This document shows, piece by piece, positions 8,372 to 15,711 of a stretch of DNA of 16,685 nucleotides (position 1 is the stretch's first letter; every line of letters starts with the position of its first letter). A program made the translations under genes and the position numbers. The notes below the pieces were generated by a model. The model ran no database searches. It saw only the letters and a list, made by a program, of their open reading frames with translations, and was not told the DNA's origin. Origin of the DNA: Actinomycetota bacterium (GTDB lineage: Bacteria; Actinomycetota; Thermoleophilia; Gaiellales; Gaiellaceae); assembly GCA_013694685.1 (NCBI GenBank), contig JACDBY010000390.1:1-16685 (forward strand), read 5' to 3'.

Positions 8372-9327
8372 CGACAGCATTCCGCGGCGGCGTCGATGTC
8401 GGCGGGACAAAGATCCAGGCGGTCGTCACGGGGCGGGGCGGCAAGGTCCTCGGCGAAGCCCGGCGCGGCACGCCCCGCGCCGGAGGGCCGGAGCAGGTCG
8501 CCGAGGACATCGCCCTCGCGGTCGCGGAGGCGGCGACGAATGCGGGTGTCCGTGTTCGCGAGCTCGCGAGCGTCGGCGTCGGGGTGCCCGGCAGCATCGA
8601 TCCCGCGGCTGGTGTCGTTCTCAAGGCGGCGAACATCGAGGGCTGGGGTGAGCCGTACGCCGTGGGACCCGCGCTCGCGAAGCGGCTCGGTGTTCCCGTC
8701 GGAGTCGGCAACGACGTGACAGTGGCCGTCGAAGCCGAGCGCCGGTTCGGTGCCGGTCGCGGTGTGCGCTCCTTTCTGGGGGTCTTCTGGGGAACCGGGA
8801 TCGGGGGCGGACTCGTAGTCGACGGTCGCCAGCTCGAAGGTCGCGGGTCTGCGGGTGAGCTCGGTCACGTCTGCGTCAAGCCCGGGGGACGCCGCTGCGC
8901 CTGCGGCCTACGCGGGTGCGTCGAGGCCTACGCGGGCCGCGGGTCGCTCGAGCAACGCGCGAAGCACGAGGCGAGAAAGCGGAAGACCGTGCTCTTCGAG
9001 CTCGCGCGCAAACGCGAGCGCGAGACGCTGACGAGCGGGATCTGGATCCGGGCGCTCGAGGCAGGAGACGTCGTGGCGCGCACGCTGATCGACGAAGCGG
9101 TCGCCGCCCTGGGCGTCGCGATCGGCTCCGCGGTGAACCTCCTCGATGTCGAGCTCGTCGTCCTCGGTGGCGGTCTCGGCGAGCGTCTCGGCCCGACCTG
9201 GCTCGCGCTCCTGGAGAAGGCAGCGGGGCGCCACACGTTCTTCTCCCCGCCACCGCGCTACGCCCTCGCGGTGCTGGGTGACCAGGGAGGTGCGATCGGC
9301 GCCAGCCTTCTGAAGCCCGTGACGTGA
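8368..9327 (+). CDS. ROK-family sugar kinase (glucokinase-like)
   Basis: This 319-aa cytosolic enzyme probably phosphorylates a hexose or amino sugar with ATP. D-V-G-G-T-K at 10-15 is the phosphate loop, G-N-D at 114-116 gives the catalytic Asp 116, and G-T-G-I-G-G-G at 142-148 is a second nucleotide loop. The ROK zinc site is complete: E-L-G-H at 164-167 and C-A-C-G-L-R-G-C-V-E from 177 (Cys 177, 179, 184). The protein starts at the kinase domain with no N-terminal helix-turn-helix, so it is an enzyme and not a XylR/NagC-type ROK repressor. Both ends overlap neighbours by 4 bp (ATGA with the nitroreductase, GTGA with the SDR), which fixes the start. Glucokinase is the most common activity in this group, but the exact sugar is not decided by the sequence. 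Confidence 0.9.
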   Translation: MTTAFRGGVDVGGTKIQAVVTGRGGKVLGEARRGTPRAGGPEQVAEDIALAVAEAATNAGVRVRELASVGVGVPGSIDPAAGVVLKAANIEGWGEPYAVGPALAKRLGVPVGVGNDVTVAVEAERRFGAGRGVRSFLGVFWGTGIGGGLVVDGRQLEGRGSAGELGHVCVKPGGRRCACGLRGCVEAYAGRGSLEQRAKHEARKRKTVLFELARKRERETLTSGIWIRALEAGDVVARTLIDEAVAALGVAIGSAVNLLDVELVVLGGGLGERLGPTWLALLEKAAGRHTFFSPPPRYALAVLGDQGGAIGASLLKPVT

Positions 9328-10001
9328 GAGCGGTGCTCGTCACGGGCGCCACCCGCGGGCTCGGGGTCGCGATCGTGGATCGCCTCAGACGTGACGGCCA
9401 CGCCGTGATAGGCGCCGATCTCGCCGGCTCGGACGTCGTGCTGGACGTCCGGGACGCCGAAGCCTGGCGGGAGGCGACGGAAGCGCTCGAGGCAGCGGGT
9501 GAGCCGTGGGGGCTCGTCAACTGTGCAGCACGCACGGTCGTCCGGGACTTCTTCGCGATCACCACGGACGAGTGGGACGACGTGCTCGCGACGAATCTCC
9601 GCGGGCCGTTTCTCGGCTGCCAGTCGATCGGGGCCGTGCTTCGCGACCGGAGTGGAGGCCGCATCGTGAACGTCTCGTCGGATTCTGCTTTCAAGGGGCG
9701 TGGAGCGATCGGCGCGCACTACGCGACTTCGAAGGCGGCCCTCATCGCCCTCACGCGGCGCGCGGCGGGGGCGCTGGCCGGCTCGGGCGTGACGGTGAAC
9801 GCGGTCGTGCCCGGCACGATCGACGGCGAGTCGGTGCGCGAGCTCGCCGGCGACCAGCTCGAGGAGCTCGCGGCGGAGAGCCCTCTCGGGCGCCTCGCGC
9901 AGCCGGACGAGATCGCCGCGCTCGTCGCCTGGGTCATGAGCGACGAATCCTCCTACGTCACCGGCTCGGTGCTCGTCGCCGACGGTGGCGCGTCGCTCTG
10001 A
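9324..10001 (+). CDS. Short-chain dehydrogenase/reductase (SDR)
   Basis: The 225-aa product is a classical SDR, an NAD(P)-dependent oxidoreductase of alcohols, sugars or ketones. The nucleotide loop T-G-A-T-R-G-L-G lies at 7-14; N-C-A-A at 67-70 replaces the common N-A-G; N91 follows in A-T-N-L-R-G. The active site is N-V-S-S at 116-119 with Y133 and K137 in Y-A-T-S-K. The spacing from the second Ser to Tyr is one residue longer than usual. The C-terminus has Y-V-T-G-S-V-L-V-A-D-G-G, the family's closing motif. The GTG start overlaps the ROK kinase stop (GTGA). An Asp at 32 after the second strand suggests NAD rather than NADP. Next to sugar genes it may act on a sugar or sugar acid; this is inference. 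Confidence 0.9.
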   Translation: MRAVLVTGATRGLGVAIVDRLRRDGHAVIGADLAGSDVVLDVRDAEAWREATEALEAAGEPWGLVNCAARTVVRDFFAITTDEWDDVLATNLRGPFLGCQSIGAVLRDRSGGRIVNVSSDSAFKGRGAIGAHYATSKAALIALTRRAAGALAGSGVTVNAVVPGTIDGESVRELAGDQLEELAAESPLGRLAQPDEIAALVAWVMSDESSYVTGSVLVADGGASL

Positions 10002-10023
10002 GTCACGACGACGGCGTATCCGT

Positions 10024-10052
10024 TTGAAAGCGCGGCGGTGACGGAGTAGGTT
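10024..10052 (+). promoter_or_regulatory. Putative promoter of the xylose-type operon
   Basis: TTGAAA (10024-10029) and TAGGTT (10047-10052) are spaced by 17 bp. The -35 matches five of six consensus bases, the -10 three of six. The predicted start near 10059 gives a leader of about 30 nt before the strong ribosome site. The rest of the 86-bp gap (10002-10087) shows no clear operator palindrome. Confidence 0.45.
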
Positions 10053-10076
10053 CGGCGCTGGTGCATACCCAGGCTA

Positions 10077-10082
10077 AGGAGG
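10077..10082 (+). promoter_or_regulatory. Strong ribosome binding site deciding the xylF start
   Basis: AAGGAGG (beginning at 10076-10077) lies 5 nt before the GTG at 10088. It is the best Shine-Dalgarno in the window and selects this GTG over an in-frame ATG at 10061. Confidence 0.7.
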
Positions 10083-10087
10083 AACGA

Positions 10088-11155
10088 GTGAGCAGATTCA
10101 TCGTCGCGCTCCTGATCGCGACGCTCGCCGTCGGACTGAGTGTCGGTGGAGCGACCGCGGGCGGCGCGAAGAGCACCGCGACAACCGCAGACATCTGCGT
10201 CCTGCTGCCGGACCCGAAGTCCTCGGTCCGGTGGGAGACGCAGGATCGCCCGGCGCTCGTCGCGGCGTTCAAGAAGGCAAAGGTCACGTACGTGATCAAC
10301 AACGCCGACGGTGACGCCCAGAAGCAGCGCACGCAGGCCGATCAGTGCCTCGCGAACGGCGCGAAGGTCGTCATCCTCGTCTCGCTCGACGCCGGGTCGT
10401 CGCTGGCGATCGAGAGAGCAGCAGTCGCGAAGAAAGCGAAGGTGATCGAGTACGACCGGCAGGTCGGGAAGAGCTCGCCCGCCGCGATCTACATCTCGTT
10501 CGACGGCCGCGCCGTCGGCGTGCTGCAGGGCAGGGGCGTCGTCGCGGGCCTCCGGGCGAACGGGAAGTACGGACAGAAGCCGGTTGTCGCCGAGCTGAAC
10601 GGCGGCGAGACCGACAACAACTCGTTCCTCTTTAAGGGCGGGTACGACTCGATCCTGAAGCCGCTCTACGCGAACGGCACCTTCAAGAAGGGGCCCGACC
10701 AGTTCGTGCCGGGCTGGGACAACCAGAAGGCCCGCACGATCTTCGAGCAGATGCTCGTCTCGACGGGCAACAAGATCGACGGCGTCGCCGCCGCCAACGA
10801 CGGGCTCGCGGGTGCCGTCGTCTCGGCTCTGAAGGCGAAGAAGCTGAAGCCGATCCCGCTCTCGGGGCAGGATGCGACAGCGCAGGGCGTCCAGAACATC
10901 ATCTCCGGTTGGCAGACGATGACGGTCTGGAAGGACACGCGGAAGCTCGCCACGGCCTCGGCCGCGGCCGCGATCGCGCTCTCCAAGGGCCAGAAGCCGA
11001 AGCAGACCGGCACGGTCGCAAACGGCAGCAAGAAGCTGCCGGCGTTCATCATCCCGCCGGTCTCGATCACGAAGGCGAACTACCAGCAGCTCTTCAACGG
11101 CTACCTCAAGAAGGGCGAGGTCTGCCGCGGGGAGTTCAAGAAGTTCTGCAAGTAG
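10088..11155 (+). CDS. xylF: Xylose-type ABC transporter substrate-binding protein
   Basis: This exported sugar-binding protein delivers a pentose, most likely D-xylose, to the permease. It has 355 aa. Residues 1-25 are a signal peptide with a short basic start and a hydrophobic core; cleavage is likely around A-T-A-G at 22-25. There is no lipobox Cys. The mature part follows XylF closely: E-Y-D-R at 121-124, Y-I-S-F-D-G-R-A-V-G at 135-144, D-N-N-S-F at 176-180, W210, K-I-D-G-V-A-A-A-N-D-G at 229-239, L-S-G-Q-D-A at 258-263 and W-Q-T-M-T-V-W-K at 275-282. Four Cys (37, 87, 346, 354) could form disulfides outside the cell. The GTG start is set by a strong AAGGAGG. A perfect 12-bp hairpin follows the gene, probably raising its expression above that of the downstream genes. 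Confidence 0.93.
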   Translation: MSRFIVALLIATLAVGLSVGGATAGGAKSTATTADICVLLPDPKSSVRWETQDRPALVAAFKKAKVTYVINNADGDAQKQRTQADQCLANGAKVVILVSLDAGSSLAIERAAVAKKAKVIEYDRQVGKSSPAAIYISFDGRAVGVLQGRGVVAGLRANGKYGQKPVVAELNGGETDNNSFLFKGGYDSILKPLYANGTFKKGPDQFVPGWDNQKARTIFEQMLVSTGNKIDGVAAANDGLAGAVVSALKAKKLKPIPLSGQDATAQGVQNIISGWQTMTVWKDTRKLATASAAAAIALSKGQKPKQTGTVANGSKKLPAFIIPPVSITKANYQQLFNGYLKKGEVCRGEFKKFCK

Positions 11156-11168
11156 CACGGTGCTGACT

Positions 11169-11200
11169 GTCGAGGGCGCCTCGCCCGGGGCGCCCTCGAC
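11169..11200 (+). promoter_or_regulatory. Intercistronic hairpin after xylF
   Basis: GTCGAGGGCGCC (11169-11180) and GGCGCCCTCGAC (11189-11200) form a perfect 12-bp GC-rich stem with an 8-nt loop. There is no U-run after it, and the next start codon is only 10 bp away. It is therefore more likely a mRNA-stabilising or partial read-through structure than a full terminator. Such hairpins often sit behind binding-protein genes that need more product than the transporter genes. Confidence 0.75.
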
Positions 11201-11209
11201 ATCTCCGAG

Positions 11210-12019
11210 ATGACCGCAACCGCAGAGACCACCCCCACCGCCTCGGCGACGCCGACGCTCGAAGCACGCGGGATCCGCAAGAGCTTCGGCTCGGTCGACG
11301 CGCTCTCCGAGGTCGACTTCGAGGTGCGCTCGGGCGAGGTGATGGCGCTCGTGGGTGACAACGGCGCAGGCAAGTCGACCCTGATCAAGTGCATTGCGGG
11401 CATCCATCCGCTCGACGACGGCGAGGTTCGCTTCGACGGCGAGCGCGTCTCGATCTCCGGCCCGAAGGACGCCGTCAAGCTCGGGATCGAGGTCGTCTAC
11501 CAGGATCTCGCGCTCTGCGACAACCTCGACGTCGTCCAGAACATCTACCTCGGCCGCGAGGAGCGCGACTGGATCGGCCGGTTGCGTGAGGCGCCGATGG
11601 AGAAGCGCACCGCCGAGACCCTTCGCGGGCTCCGAGTGACGACAATCCGCTCGATCCGCCAGCAGGTCGCGAGACTCTCAGGCGGTCAGCGACAGTCGGT
11701 CGCGATCGGCCGGGCGGTGATGTGGAACAGCCGCGTCGTCATCCTCGACGAGCCCACTGCCGCACTCGGCGTCGCCCAGACCCAGCAGGTGCTCGAGCTC
11801 GTCCGGCGTCTCTCCGAGCAGGGCCTGGCGGTCGTCCTCATCTCGCACAACCTCCACGACATCTTCGAGGTTGCCGACCGGATCACCGTGCTCCGACTCG
11901 GTCGGAATGTTGCCGTCTACGAGCGCTCGGCGACGACGCAGCAGGAGGTCGTGCACGCGATCACGGCGGGCATCCCGACGAAGGTCGCCGGCATCTCCTC
12001 TATGGAGGAGCCGGCATGA
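11210..12019 (+). CDS. Sugar ABC transporter ATPase with a single nucleotide-binding domain
   Basis: The ATP-hydrolysing subunit of the sugar importer acts on the cytosolic face of the permease. The 269-aa product has one complete cassette: Walker A G-D-N-G-A-G-K-S-T around residue 49, Q-loop in V-V-Y-Q-D-L, signature L-S-G-G-Q-R-Q, Walker B V-V-I-L-D-E-P-T-A-A-L and the H-loop I-S-H-N. E. coli XylG, RbsA and MglA are about 500 aa with two cassettes; this one is half of that, like FrcA-type ATPases, and should work as a homodimer. It starts 54 bp after xylF behind a hairpin; the only ribosome site is a weak GAG next to the ATG. Its stop overlaps the permease start (ATGA). The role matches xylG, but the shorter type makes me leave the symbol open. 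Confidence 0.93.
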   Translation: MTATAETTPTASATPTLEARGIRKSFGSVDALSEVDFEVRSGEVMALVGDNGAGKSTLIKCIAGIHPLDDGEVRFDGERVSISGPKDAVKLGIEVVYQDLALCDNLDVVQNIYLGREERDWIGRLREAPMEKRTAETLRGLRVTTIRSIRQQVARLSGGQRQSVAIGRAVMWNSRVVILDEPTAALGVAQTQQVLELVRRLSEQGLAVVLISHNLHDIFEVADRITVLRLGRNVAVYERSATTQQEVVHAITAGIPTKVAGISSMEEPA

Positions 12020-13245
12020 CGACCGCCGACCCGCAGGCAATAGGCGCCGTTCCGCCCTCAAACAGCCTCGGCGCGATCGTGCGGCGGCGGCTCGAGGCAC
12101 TCAAGGCCGGCGACGTCGGCACGCTGCCGATCATCCTCGGCCTCGTCGCGATCGTCGCCTTCTTCTACTGGAAGAACGAGAACTACCTGAGCGCCGGCAA
12201 CTTCACGAACCTCATGACCCAGATGGCCGGCGTGACGACGATCGCCATCGGCGTCGTCTTCGTGCTCCTGCTCGGCGAGATCGACCTCTCGATCAGCTAC
12301 GTCTCGGGGGTCGCCGGCGTGATCGCCGCGCAGCTGCAGATCCCCGACGAGAGCTGGCAGGTGAAGGGCGTCCTCGCGATCGCGATCGCGGTCACCGTGA
12401 CCGCCCTGATCGGCGGCGTCCAGGGCGGGTTCGTCGCCTTCGTCGGGATCCCGTCCTTCGTCGTCACGCTCGCGGGGCTGCTCTTCTGGCAGGGCGTGAT
12501 CCTCTACGTGATCGGCGGCGCAGGCGTGATCGTGATCGAGGACTCGACGATCAACAACGTCGCGAACTACTTCTTCTCGGACACGGCGGGCTACCTGATC
12601 GCGGCGGGAGCAAGTGCGCTCTTCGCGGCCTCGACGCTCGCCGGCCTGATCAGCCGGCGCCGTCACGGGATCCAGACCGACAACCTCGTCGTGGTTGCCG
12701 CAAAGCTCGCGCTCTTCGTCGTCGTGATCTTCGGCGCCGTCCTCTGGGCGAACCGCGAGCGAGGCTTCCCGCTCGCGTTCCTGCTCGTGATCGTCTTCCT
12801 CGTGTTCTGGACGTGGGTCGCCGAGCGCACGACCTTCGGGCGCCACGTGTACGCGGTCGGCGGCAACGCCGAGGCTGCGCGCCGAGCGGGGATCAACGTC
12901 CCGCGCGTCCGCGTGATCGTGTTCATGATCTCCGGCCTGATGGCCGGCCTCGGCGGGGTCATCTTCGCGGCGCGGCTCAACTCGGTCGACCTCAACGCGG
13001 GTGGCGGTACGCTCCTCCTCGATGCGATCTCGGCTGCGGTGATCGGGGGCACGAGCCTCTTCGGCGGCCGCGGCCGCGTGATCAGCGCCCTGATGGGCGC
13101 CCTCGTGATCTCGACCGTGGCGAACGGGATCGATCTGCTGGGGTACAGCTCGGCGATCAAGTACATGGTGACGGGCCTGATCCTGCTCGCCGCCGTGACG
13201 CTCGACGCGCTCTCGCGACGCCGGCTCGAGCGCTCCGGGCGTTGA
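12016..13245 (+). CDS. xylH: Xylose-type ABC transporter permease
   Basis: This is the membrane channel of the sugar importer, 409 aa (E. coli XylH has 393), of the BPD_transp_2 family. A cytosolic N-terminus of about 35 residues is followed by around ten hydrophobic segments, starting with T-L-P-I-I-L-G-L-V-A-I-V-A-F-F near 36. G-E-I-D-L-S-I-S-Y-V-S-G is the family's conserved motif. G-N-A-E-A-A-R-R-A-G-I-N-V is the cytosolic EAA-like loop that contacts the ATPase, and G-G-T-S-L-F-G-G-R-G lies near the end. The ATG overlaps the ATPase stop, with GGAGGAG (12004-12010) 5 nt upstream, so the start is firm. XylF beside it makes xylose the likeliest substrate. Related permeases move ribose, galactose or arabinose. 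Confidence 0.92.
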   Translation: MTTADPQAIGAVPPSNSLGAIVRRRLEALKAGDVGTLPIILGLVAIVAFFYWKNENYLSAGNFTNLMTQMAGVTTIAIGVVFVLLLGEIDLSISYVSGVAGVIAAQLQIPDESWQVKGVLAIAIAVTVTALIGGVQGGFVAFVGIPSFVVTLAGLLFWQGVILYVIGGAGVIVIEDSTINNVANYFFSDTAGYLIAAGASALFAASTLAGLISRRRHGIQTDNLVVVAAKLALFVVVIFGAVLWANRERGFPLAFLLVIVFLVFWTWVAERTTFGRHVYAVGGNAEAARRAGINVPRVRVIVFMISGLMAGLGGVIFAARLNSVDLNAGGGTLLLDAISAAVIGGTSLFGGRGRVISALMGALVISTVANGIDLLGYSSAIKYMVTGLILLAAVTLDALSRRRLERSGR

Positions 13246-13259
13246 GCTCCGTTCCGTCG

Positions 13260-14264
13260 ATGCGGAAGAGCCTCGGCATCTGGGCGCTCGGCCCGATGGT
13301 GACCCGCTTCGTGCCCGGCGGCTACCAACCCGAGCACGCGGGCGAGACGACGGTGCAGCGCGTCCGGCGGGCGGTGGAGGGGCTCGAGGGCCTCATCGAC
13401 GACTACGAGTTTCACTACCCGGGCGAGCTGGACGCGGAGAATCTCGACCAGGTGCGCGATGCGCTCGACGGCCATGGGATCTACACCGTGTGCACGGGTC
13501 TCCACCTCGACCCGCGCTTCGGACGCGGCGGGCTCGTCGCACCCGATCCCGCAGTCCGGGCAGAGGCACGGCGTCTCACCCGCGAGACCGCCGAGCTGGC
13601 AGGCGAGCTCGGCGCGCACATGGTCTGCTGGCCGGGGATCGAGGGCTACAACTACCCCTTCCAGACCCCCTACGGGAAGTCGTGGGAGTGGTTCCTCGAC
13701 GGCATCGCCGAGGCGGCGGAGGTGTGCGCCAAGCATGGCGTGAAGCTCTTCCTCGAGCACAAGAACTCCGAGCCGGCGATGAAGATCCTGATGCGGAACA
13801 TTGGCATGACGCTCTTCGTGATCGGCAAGCTGCGCGAGCGCGGCCTCACGAACGTCCAGGTCAACATGGACTGGCAGCACCTGCTGATGAACGGCGAGAG
13901 CCTCGGGGAGTACGCGGCCCTGCTCGCGGCCGAGGGCCTCCTCGGCCACCAGCACGCGAACTCGGGCTGGGGGACGTTCGACGACGACAACATGGTCGGC
14001 GCGACCGCGTTCATGGAGACCCTCGAGCTCGCAGTCGAGCTCCGCCGTGCGCGCTACGGCGAGCAGGGCGAGCGACTCGGCTTCGACCTCTACCCGTACA
14101 CCGAGGACGCCGTCGCCGCCGTCGCCCGCAGCGTCCGTCAGTGGGACTTCATCTGGGAGGTCTCCGGCCGGATCGACGACGGCGAGCTTCGCGGCGCCCA
14201 GTCGCGCAAGGATGCCGTCCGCGCGTACGAGCTGGTCTACGGCGCGCTCGGCGCCAAGCTCTGA
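13260..14264 (+). CDS. Xylose-isomerase-like TIM-barrel sugar isomerase
   Basis: The 334-aa product is a TIM-barrel sugar isomerase that probably converts the imported aldopentose to its ketose (D-xylose to D-xylulose). It is about 50 residues shorter than classical XylA but keeps its landmarks: H82/D84 in T-G-L-H-L-D-P-R-F (compare His54/Asp57 of Streptomyces XylA), W-P-G-I-E-G-Y-N-Y-P-F-Q at 124-135, E166 and K168 in L-E-H-K-N-S-E-P, D204 and H207 in M-D-W-Q-H, Q-H-A-N at 231-234 and D277 in G-F-D-L-Y-P. These would hold the two divalent metals and the catalytic lysine; the residue pairing is my alignment by eye. The ATG at 13260 lies 14 bp after xylH; a TTG at 13242 is an alternative. The neighbours xylFH and xylB support xylose, but a different aldose is possible. 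Confidence 0.8.
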   Translation: MRKSLGIWALGPMVTRFVPGGYQPEHAGETTVQRVRRAVEGLEGLIDDYEFHYPGELDAENLDQVRDALDGHGIYTVCTGLHLDPRFGRGGLVAPDPAVRAEARRLTRETAELAGELGAHMVCWPGIEGYNYPFQTPYGKSWEWFLDGIAEAAEVCAKHGVKLFLEHKNSEPAMKILMRNIGMTLFVIGKLRERGLTNVQVNMDWQHLLMNGESLGEYAALLAAEGLLGHQHANSGWGTFDDDNMVGATAFMETLELAVELRRARYGEQGERLGFDLYPYTEDAVAAVARSVRQWDFIWEVSGRIDDGELRGAQSRKDAVRAYELVYGALGAKL

Positions 14265-14268
14265 GCCC

Positions 14269-15702
14269 GTGACCGCGATCGCCGGTCTCGACGTCGGGAC
14301 GACCGGCGTCAAGGCGATCGCGCTCTCGGCCGAGGGAGAAGTGCTCGCGACCGCCTCGCGCGGGTATCCGCTCGCAACGCCCCGGCCCGGCTGGGCCGAG
14401 CAGGATCCCGAGGACTGGTGGGGCGCCGCAGAGGTTGCTCTCGCGGAGGTCTCGGAGGGTCGCGACATCGCCGGGATCGGCCTCTCGGGCCAGATGCACG
14501 GCCTCGTCGTCCTTGACTCCACCGATCGGGTGATCCGCCCAGCGATCCTCTGGAACGACCAGCGGACCGCTGTCGAGTGTCGCGAGATCGAGGAGCGCCT
14601 GGGGCTCGACCGCCTGATCGGTCTGACGGGCAACCGCGCGCTCCCGGGCTTCACGGCGCCGAAGCTCCTCTGGCTCCGCCGGCACGAACCGGAGTCCTAT
14701 GCCCGGATCGCGCGCGTCCTCCTCCCGAAGGACTACGTGCGGCTGCGGCTCACGGGCGAGCGGGCGACCGACGCCTCGGACGCCTCGGGGACCCTCCTCC
14801 TCGACGTCGGCCGCCGAGCCTGGAGCGACGACGTACTCGACGCCCTGGAGCTCCCGCGAGCGTGGCTGCCACCCGTCCTCGAGTCGCCCGAGCCCGCGGG
14901 CGCCTCGGGCACGGTGTCGCACGCGATCCCGGTTGCGGCTGGCGCGGGCGACCAGCCGGCGGCTGCCGTGGGCGTCGGTGTCGACCGCCCGGGACCGCTC
15001 TCGGTCGTGCTCGGCACGTCGGGGGTCGTCCTCGCAGCGCTGCCCGCCTACGCCCACGAGCCGCAGGCGCGTGTCCATTCCTTCTGCCACGCCGTCCCCG
15101 AGATGTGGCAGGCGATGGGCGTGATGCTGTCGGCGGCAGGCTCGCTGCAGTGGTTTCGCGACGCCCTCGCTCCCGCGGTGCCGTTCGAGCAGCTCGTCGC
15201 CGAGGCGGCGGCCTGGCCACCCGGAGTGGACGGGCTCACGTTCCTCCCGTACCTGCAGGGCGAGCGGACCCCTCACGCCGACCCGGACGCCCGCGGTGCC
15301 TTCGTGGGTCTCGAGCTGCGGCACGACCGGGGCGCGCTCGTGCGCGCGGTCCTCGAGGGTGTCGCCTTCGGTCTCCGCGACTCGTTCGACCTCGTGCGGC
15401 TGCTAGGTGCCGCGCCCACCGTCGCTCGCGTCTCCGGCGGCGGTGCCCGGAGCCGCCTCTGGTGCCAGATCGTCGCCTCGGTGCTCGGTGTCCCGCTCGA
15501 GCGAACCGAGTCCGAGGAAGGGTCGGCCTTCGGCGCGGCGCTCCTGGGTGGGGTCGCCGGTGGCGTCTTCGCCGACGTGCACGACGCCGTCGCGCGCTGC
15601 GTCCGCGTGAGCGAGACGATCGAGCCGGATCCGGCCACGCAACCTCTCTACGAGGACCTCCACCATCGCTACCAGGCGCTCTATCCGGCGCTCGCCATCT
15701 AG
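14269..15702 (+). CDS. xylB: Xylulokinase (FGGY family)
   Basis: The enzyme phosphorylates D-xylulose to D-xylulose 5-phosphate for the pentose phosphate pathway. It has 477 aa (E. coli XylB 484). The N-terminal domain begins with G-L-D-V-G-T-T-G-V-K at 6-15; S-G-Q-M-H-G at 73-78 is a xylulokinase hallmark, followed by I-L-W-N-D-Q-R-T at 93-100 and L-P-K-D-Y-V-R-L-R-L-T-G at 152-163. G-A-G-D-Q at 225-229 gives the catalytic Asp 228, and V-L-G-T-S-G-V at 247-253 and S-G-G-G-A-R-S are the nucleotide loops of the second FGGY domain. The GTG start, 4 bp after the isomerase stop, is followed within six residues by the first motif; there is no strong ribosome site, so translation is probably coupled. 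The SGQMHG motif separates it from glycerol and rhamnulose kinases. Confidence 0.93.
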   Translation: MTAIAGLDVGTTGVKAIALSAEGEVLATASRGYPLATPRPGWAEQDPEDWWGAAEVALAEVSEGRDIAGIGLSGQMHGLVVLDSTDRVIRPAILWNDQRTAVECREIEERLGLDRLIGLTGNRALPGFTAPKLLWLRRHEPESYARIARVLLPKDYVRLRLTGERATDASDASGTLLLDVGRRAWSDDVLDALELPRAWLPPVLESPEPAGASGTVSHAIPVAAGAGDQPAAAVGVGVDRPGPLSVVLGTSGVVLAALPAYAHEPQARVHSFCHAVPEMWQAMGVMLSAAGSLQWFRDALAPAVPFEQLVAEAAAWPPGVDGLTFLPYLQGERTPHADPDARGAFVGLELRHDRGALVRAVLEGVAFGLRDSFDLVRLLGAAPTVARVSGGGARSRLWCQIVASVLGVPLERTESEEGSAFGAALLGGVAGGVFADVHDAVARCVRVSETIEPDPATQPLYEDLHHRYQALYPALAI

Positions 15703-15711
15703 TCTGAGCGC

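Noticed and set aside
8368..9327. ROK protein as the xylose repressor XylR
   Set aside because: It lacks the N-terminal helix-turn-helix of ROK repressors and begins directly with the kinase phosphate loop.
11871..13259. Upstream extension of the sugar isomerase frame through the permease gene
   Set aside because: The added 463 codons are an out-of-frame shadow of xylH; the enzyme's homology begins at the ATG at 13260.
12663..14654. Minus-strand open frame of 663 codons opposite xylH, the isomerase and xylB
   Set aside because: It runs across three well-supported genes on the other strand and shows no family motif.
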